A stretch of 9,709 nucleotides of DNA from Actinomycetes bacterium. Lineage in GTDB: Bacteria; Actinomycetota; Acidimicrobiia; Acidimicrobiales; RAAP-2. Under the pieces are notes generated by a model. That model was not told the origin of the DNA. It searched no databases and was given only the letters and a program-made list of their open reading frames with translations. Within the stretch, counting starts at the first letter, position 1. Each line of letters begins with the position of its first letter. Location of the stretch: assembly GCA_021826255.1 (NCBI GenBank), contig JAKBAZ010000040.1, positions 1 through 9,709 of the forward strand. The letters run 5' to 3'. Made by a program: the position numbers and the translations under genes. Positions 6,813-9,709 of this stretch are shown in pieces.

Positions 6813-8603
6813 GTGGCGATTTCTGAGGACGATATCGCTCGGGTGCGGGCGGCGACGGACATTGTCGCGTTAATTACTGAACAGGTCGCCCTGAAACGGG
6901 TTGGGCGGCGCTGGGTGGGGCTGTGCCCGTTTCACGCCGAAAAGACCGGCTCCTTTTACGTAAACGCTGAGGAGGGGCGCTACCACTGTTTCGGCTGTCG
7001 AGCCTCCGGCGACCAGATCACGTGGCTTCGAGAGACCCAGCGGCTGGACTTTGTCGACGCGGTACGACAACTCGCCGAACGAGCGGGCATCGAACTTACT
7101 GAAGACGAGAGTGAAAGAGTGGCTCACCGAAATCGTCGACGCCTCTACGAAGCGATGGACGCAGCGGTGGAGTGGTACCACGAGCAACTCCTGAGTGCAC
7201 CCGAAGCCCGCGCGGCGAGGGAGTATCTGAAGAGCCGAGGAATTAACGGTGAACTCGCCCGTCGCTTTCGCCTGGGCTTCGCCCCCGACGAGTGGGATCG
7301 TCTGGTCACGACTCTCAAACTCTCGCCGGAACAACTCGAGGGAACCGGACTCGGCTTTAAGAATCGTCTCGGGCGTTTCCAGGACTTTCTGCGAGCTCGG
7401 CTGATCTTTCCCATCTTCGACTCCTCGGGACGGGCGGTCGCGCTCGGGGGAAGAGTGATTCCGGGGGTGACCGACGAGACTCGGCGAGAGGGCAAGTACA
7501 AGAACTCTCCCGAGACACCGATCTACTCCAAACGCCGAACTCTCTACGCCCTTAACTGGGCCAAGGACGACATCATCCGGAGCGGGGAGATCATCGTGTG
7601 CGAGGGCTACACCGACGTGATCGCCTTCTTTGACGCGGGCCTCGAGCGGGCCGTCGCGACGTGTGGCACGGCCCTCGGTGAGGAGCACTTTCGAACCCTG
7701 CGAAACTTCGCCACGCGGATTGTGCTCGCCTACGACGCTGACGGGGCCGGACAAAGTGCGGCCGAGTCGGTGTACCAGTGGGAACGCCAGTACGAGGTGG
7801 ACGTCGTCGTGGCCCGGCTTCCCGCCGGACAGGACCCGGCCGAACTGGCTCGAGAAGATCCCGAGGCCCTGCGGGTCGCGGTACGAGACGCCATTCCCTT
7901 TCTTGAGTTTCGCCTCGAGCGCGTCCTCGCGGCCGCTGATCTCACCACCCCCACGGGTCGAGCTCGGGGCGCCGAAAACGCCCTCCGAGTGCTCGCCGAA
8001 CACCCGAGCGACCTCGTTCGTGACCAGTACGTGGTGCGAGTGGCCGATCGTCTCGGCCTCGACGTTGAAACGCTGCGACAGCGTTCGCGAGGCGAAAGCA
8101 ACGGGGGTGCTGTGCCACGGGTGCGCCAGCCCGCGCGCCAGCCCGTCCTCGCTGACCTACCACGTCCGGGGACCGAAGCGCTTCGACTCTTGCTGAATGA
8201 TCCGACGTCAGAGACGAGCGCGGGCCTCGTCGCACTCTTCGTCGAACCGCGCCAGCGCCTTTGCGCGTCGACCGTGGTGGAGACGGGCTCGGCCTCTCGC
8301 GCTATCGACGTGCTTCGCTCGAAGAGTGAGGACGACGCGGCCCAGGTTCTCGAGACCCTGGTGGTCATGGACGAGCCCACCGAGTTGGACCCCGAAGCGG
8401 TCATCGCCCAGTTGGTTCGATCGGCTGTAGCCCACCAACTTCGCGTGATGGAACGAGAGCTGCGTCAGGGGGAGATCGAGCCCGGGATGGCGATGACCAT
8501 TATTCGTGACGTGAAGGAGAGGATGGGTGAACTCGAAGGAGCGAGACGTCGAGCGGCCCTCGAGGAACTTCGCGAGTGGCTCGAGACTCGGGGCGTCGCG
8601 TGA
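6813..8603 (+). CDS. dnaG: DNA primase
   Basis: Synthesises RNA primers for lagging-strand replication, working with the replicative helicase DnaB. It is 596 residues long, normal for DnaG. Domains: CHC2 zinc finger with C38, H41, C59 and C62. The RNA-polymerase core includes GLGFKNRLGRFQDFLRARLIF and ALGGR near 179-213. The TOPRIM domain at about 257-345 has the metal-binding Glu264 in CEGYTDV and Asp308/Asp310 in YDADGAGQ. A helical C-terminal helicase-interaction region starts at about 450 after an Arg/Gln/Pro/Ala-rich linker (434-450). Start: GTG at 6813 gives VAISEDDIARVRAATDIV, the usual DnaG N-terminus. An in-frame ATG at 6720 would add 31 residues lying inside the previous gene and is unlikely. 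The end overlaps the sigma-like gene by GTGA. The zinc-finger TPSF motif reads TGSF here, a minor change. Confidence 0.97.
   Translation: MAISEDDIARVRAATDIVALITEQVALKRVGRRWVGLCPFHAEKTGSFYVNAEEGRYHCFGCRASGDQITWLRETQRLDFVDAVRQLAERAGIELTEDESERVAHRNRRRLYEAMDAAVEWYHEQLLSAPEARAAREYLKSRGINGELARRFRLGFAPDEWDRLVTTLKLSPEQLEGTGLGFKNRLGRFQDFLRARLIFPIFDSSGRAVALGGRVIPGVTDETRREGKYKNSPETPIYSKRRTLYALNWAKDDIIRSGEIIVCEGYTDVIAFFDAGLERAVATCGTALGEEHFRTLRNFATRIVLAYDADGAGQSAAESVYQWERQYEVDVVVARLPAGQDPAELAREDPEALRVAVRDAIPFLEFRLERVLAAADLTTPTGRARGAENALRVLAEHPSDLVRDQYVVRVADRLGLDVETLRQRSRGESNGGAVPRVRQPARQPVLADLPRPGTEALRLLLNDPTSETSAGLVALFVEPRQRLCASTVVETGSASRAIDVLRSKSEDDAAQVLETLVVMDEPTELDPEAVIAQLVRSAVAHQLRVMERELRQGEIEPGMAMTIIRDVKERMGELEGARRRAALEELREWLETRGVA
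8121..8144 (+). repeat. Two-copy 12-bp tandem repeat in the dnaG linker
   Basis: GTGCGCCAGCCC is followed at once by GCGCGCCAGCCC (one mismatch), encoding V-R-Q-P-A-R-Q-P in the flexible linker between the TOPRIM core and the helicase-binding region of the primase. It looks like a small in-frame duplication in a region with little constraint. Confidence 0.7.
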
Positions 8604-9427
8604 GTTCGACTCGGGTCGGGGGGCTCGAAATCTTGCCCCCGCTCAGTCTCGAGGAGGAGCGAGAGATACTGCGAGAGATTGAGGCAGGGCGTCGCGCGGG
8701 ACTCGAACTCGAGAGCACTACCGATGGCGAACGGCGCCGTGAACTGCGCGGGGTGCGTGATCGGGGCGAGCGCGCCGAGACTCTGCTCATTCAGTCAACT
8801 CTCGCGCTCGTGCGCCACCGGGTCGTGGAGCGCGGCTACCGATTCTCCGATGAGGACCTCGAACTAGCGGGTGTCGAGGGTCTGGTCAATGCGCTCAAGC
8901 GATTTGACCCCTCCGCGGGTACTCGTTTTTCCACCTACGCCTACTACTGGATTACCAAGATGGTGAACCAGGCCATTCGTCAACAAGCCGGCCTCACCGA
9001 GTCGGAGATGGATCACATCCTGGCGCTCCAGCGCCTACGACGCAGTGACCTCACGAAGACGTTCTCCACTCGAGAGATTGCGAGCGCTCTCAAGATCTCG
9101 CCGGAGCGAGCGAGGGAGATACGAGAGCTCGAACGAATGTTGGTGAATCGTCGAGTGGTCGACGTCGAGCGCGCCGACGAGATTGCTCAGCACACACCGT
9201 CGGTGGACGAGGCCCCCCACTGGATTATCGAGACGCTGAAGAGACTGTGCGGTGTCGACTTCGACGCCTTCTGGCAGTGGACGTTTCGTACGACGAGCAT
9301 CGAAGAGTTGGCCAGGGCTCGGGGGATATCGCGCCAGGCGCTGACGAAGCGACTGGATAAGTGTCGCCGAGCGGTACGCGAAAGCCCCGACGCCGCCCGG
9401 CTGCAGGCCTGGTTCGACCGGCTCTAA
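8600..9427 (+). CDS. Divergent sigma-70 family RNA polymerase sigma factor
   Basis: A 275-residue sigma-like protein, predicted to direct RNA polymerase to a promoter subset. Region 1.2-like LPPLSLEEEREILREIEAG (12-30) is followed by region 2 at about 60-130. DEDLELAGVEGLVNALKRFD (84-103) matches the core-binding helix, and RFSTYAYYWITKMV (109-122) matches the melting and -10 segment. A region-3-like part with a helix-turn-helix-like STREIASALKISPERARE (157-173) follows. Region 4.2 is seen as TSIEELARARGISRQALTKRL (232-252). The region 4.1 VLRLRFGL-type motif is replaced by FDAFWQWTF, and the IRIPVHMVE segment after region 2.4 is missing. Start: GTG at 8600 overlaps the dnaG stop (GTGA); a GTG at 8576 in the same frame would add eight residues. 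Position after dnaG recalls the rpsU-dnaG-rpoD operon. It is too short and divergent to call rpoD with confidence. Confidence 0.85.
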   Translation: MSSTRVGGLEILPPLSLEEEREILREIEAGRRAGLELESTTDGERRRELRGVRDRGERAETLLIQSTLALVRHRVVERGYRFSDEDLELAGVEGLVNALKRFDPSAGTRFSTYAYYWITKMVNQAIRQQAGLTESEMDHILALQRLRRSDLTKTFSTREIASALKISPERAREIRELERMLVNRRVVDVERADEIAQHTPSVDEAPHWIIETLKRLCGVDFDAFWQWTFRTTSIEELARARGISRQALTKRLDKCRRAVRESPDAARLQAWFDRL

Positions 9428-9433
9428 GCGGGA

Positions 9434-9469
9434 AGGGCGCTCGGGTCCAGTGCTAAGGTAAAGTGCCCT
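9434..9469 (+). terminator. Possible hairpin after the sigma-like gene
   Basis: AGGGCGCT (9434-9441) can pair with AGTGCCCT (9462-9469) over eight pairs with one G-U, across a 20-nt loop. No T-run follows, and it overlaps the likely tRNA promoter. It could be a weak terminator or chance in GC-rich DNA. Confidence 0.25.
9459..9464 (+). promoter_or_regulatory. Candidate -10 box (TAAAGT) for tRNA-Asn
   Basis: TAAAGT fits TANNNT and lies 14 bases before the mature tRNA, giving a short 5' leader for RNase P to remove. No good -35 hexamer is seen at 16-18 nt spacing. Confidence 0.35.
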
Positions 9470-9478
9470 CGGGTGCGG

Positions 9479-9554
9479 TCCCAGATAGCTCAATTGGCAG
9501 AGCAAGCGACTGTTAATCGCTAGGTTGCAGGTTCGAGTCCTGCTCTGGGAGCCA
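9479..9554 (+). tRNA. tRNA-Asn, anticodon GTT, CCA encoded
   Basis: Carries asparagine to AAC/AAU codons. All arms pair: acceptor TCCCAGA with TCTGGGA; D-stem GCTC with GAGC around AATTGGCA; anticodon stem AGCGA with TCGCT around CTGTTAA, placing anticodon GTT at 9512-9514; a five-base variable loop; and T-stem GCAGG with CCTGC around TTCGAGT. The discriminator is G9551 and CCA is encoded at 9552-9554. The total is 76 nt. It stands alone between the sigma-like gene and the DCC gene. Confidence 0.97.
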
Positions 9555-9560
9555 AAGGTG

Positions 9561-9582
9561 GAGAGTGGAATCACCTCTCTTT
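9561..9582 (+). terminator. Possible short terminator hairpin after tRNA-Asn
   Basis: GAGAG (9561-9565) pairs with CTCTC (9575-9579) around a nine-base loop, followed by TTT. The stem is short and the T-run minimal, so this is only suggestive. Confidence 0.25.
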
Positions 9583-9587
9583 CCCGG

Positions 9588-9593
9588 TACTGT
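9588..9593 (+). promoter_or_regulatory. Candidate -10 box (TACTGT) for a leaderless DCC-family transcript
   Basis: TACTGT fits TANNNT and ends six bases before the GTG at 9600. No Shine-Dalgarno sequence is present. This is the third case of this arrangement in the window. Confidence 0.4.
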
Positions 9594-9599
9594 CGCTTC

Positions 9600-9709
9600 G
9601 TGGAGCCGTCCATACTCATCTACGACGGAGACTGCGGTGTCTGCGAGCGAGCGGCCCGATGGTTGATGCGTCAGTGGCCCGAAGGGCGAGCGATCATCTG
9701 TCCGTTTCA
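9600..9709 (+). CDS. DCC-family (DUF393) thiol-disulfide oxidoreductase-like protein, N-terminal part; 3' end outside window
   Basis: Only the first 36 codons are present. They read VEPSILIYDGDCGVCERAAR, then WLMRQWPEGR and a Cys at residue 34. The start YDGDCGVC, with Asp11-Cys12 and a CxxC pair (12-15), is the signature of the DCC family, small proteins of thioredoxin-like character whose exact reaction is not settled. Full family members are usually about 110-150 residues, so roughly a quarter is visible. The GTG start is chosen because the motif lies eight residues in, as is normal for the family. The gene follows tRNA-Asn by 45 nt in the same direction. The frame remains open to the last base of the window. 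Confidence 0.85.
   Translation, partial: MEPSILIYDGDCGVCERAARWLMRQWPEGRAIICPF

Noticed and set aside
6870..8003. A 377-codon open frame on the minus strand inside dnaG
   Set aside because: Antisense shadow of the primase gene; no domain or start signal was recognised.
9035..9619. Minus-strand open frame across the sigma-like gene end and the tRNA
   Set aside because: It runs through a complete tRNA gene and is antisense to the sigma-like gene; no protein motif was recognised.

Overview
The window is compact, GC-rich bacterial chromosome (about 60-65% GC by eye) with almost no non-coding DNA. The gene content suggests an actinobacterium: an alpha2-type glycyl-tRNA synthetase, DrrAB-type ABC exporter genes, a DCC-family protein, frequent GTG/TTG starts, GTGA and TTGA start/stop overlaps, and several starts with no Shine-Dalgarno sequence but a TANNNT box 6-7 nt upstream. 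The class Acidimicrobiia is a guess from overall style; nothing here proves it. No phage, IS element, CRISPR array or plasmid gene is visible.

Layout: (1) 1-759 (+) is the C-terminal part of glycyl-tRNA synthetase, cut by the window edge. (2) 756-4791 (-) is a leftward run of four genes: DrrA-like ABC ATPase, DrrB-like ABC-2 permease, an MFS transporter, then after a 57-nt gap an MDR-family zinc alcohol dehydrogenase. The dehydrogenase converges on glyQS and their stop codons overlap. (3) 4792-4925 is a divergent promoter region. (4) 4926-6793 (+) is a coupled pair of bacterial PH-domain (bPH2, DUF304) membrane proteins in the YdbS/YdbT arrangement. (5) 6813-9427 (+) holds DNA primase dnaG, overlapped by GTGA with a shortened, divergent sigma-70-family protein. 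(6) 9479-9554 is tRNA-Asn(GUU) with encoded CCA. (7) From 9600 the first 36 codons of a DCC-family (DUF393) protein run off the end.

How it works together: glyQS, dnaG, a sigma gene and tRNA-Asn are core information-processing genes. The dnaG-sigma pair recalls the rpsU-dnaG-rpoD macromolecular synthesis operon. The 756-6793 stretch is different: an exporter pair, a second efflux pump, an oxidoreductase and YdbST-like membrane proteins, the last linked to bacteriocin resistance in Bacillus. It reads as an export or envelope-stress block between core genes. The substrates are unknown.

Most unusual are the sigma-like protein, whose promoter-reading positions differ from housekeeping sigma-70, and the consistent leaderless-promoter pattern. 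No wholly new system could be demonstrated from the sequence alone.
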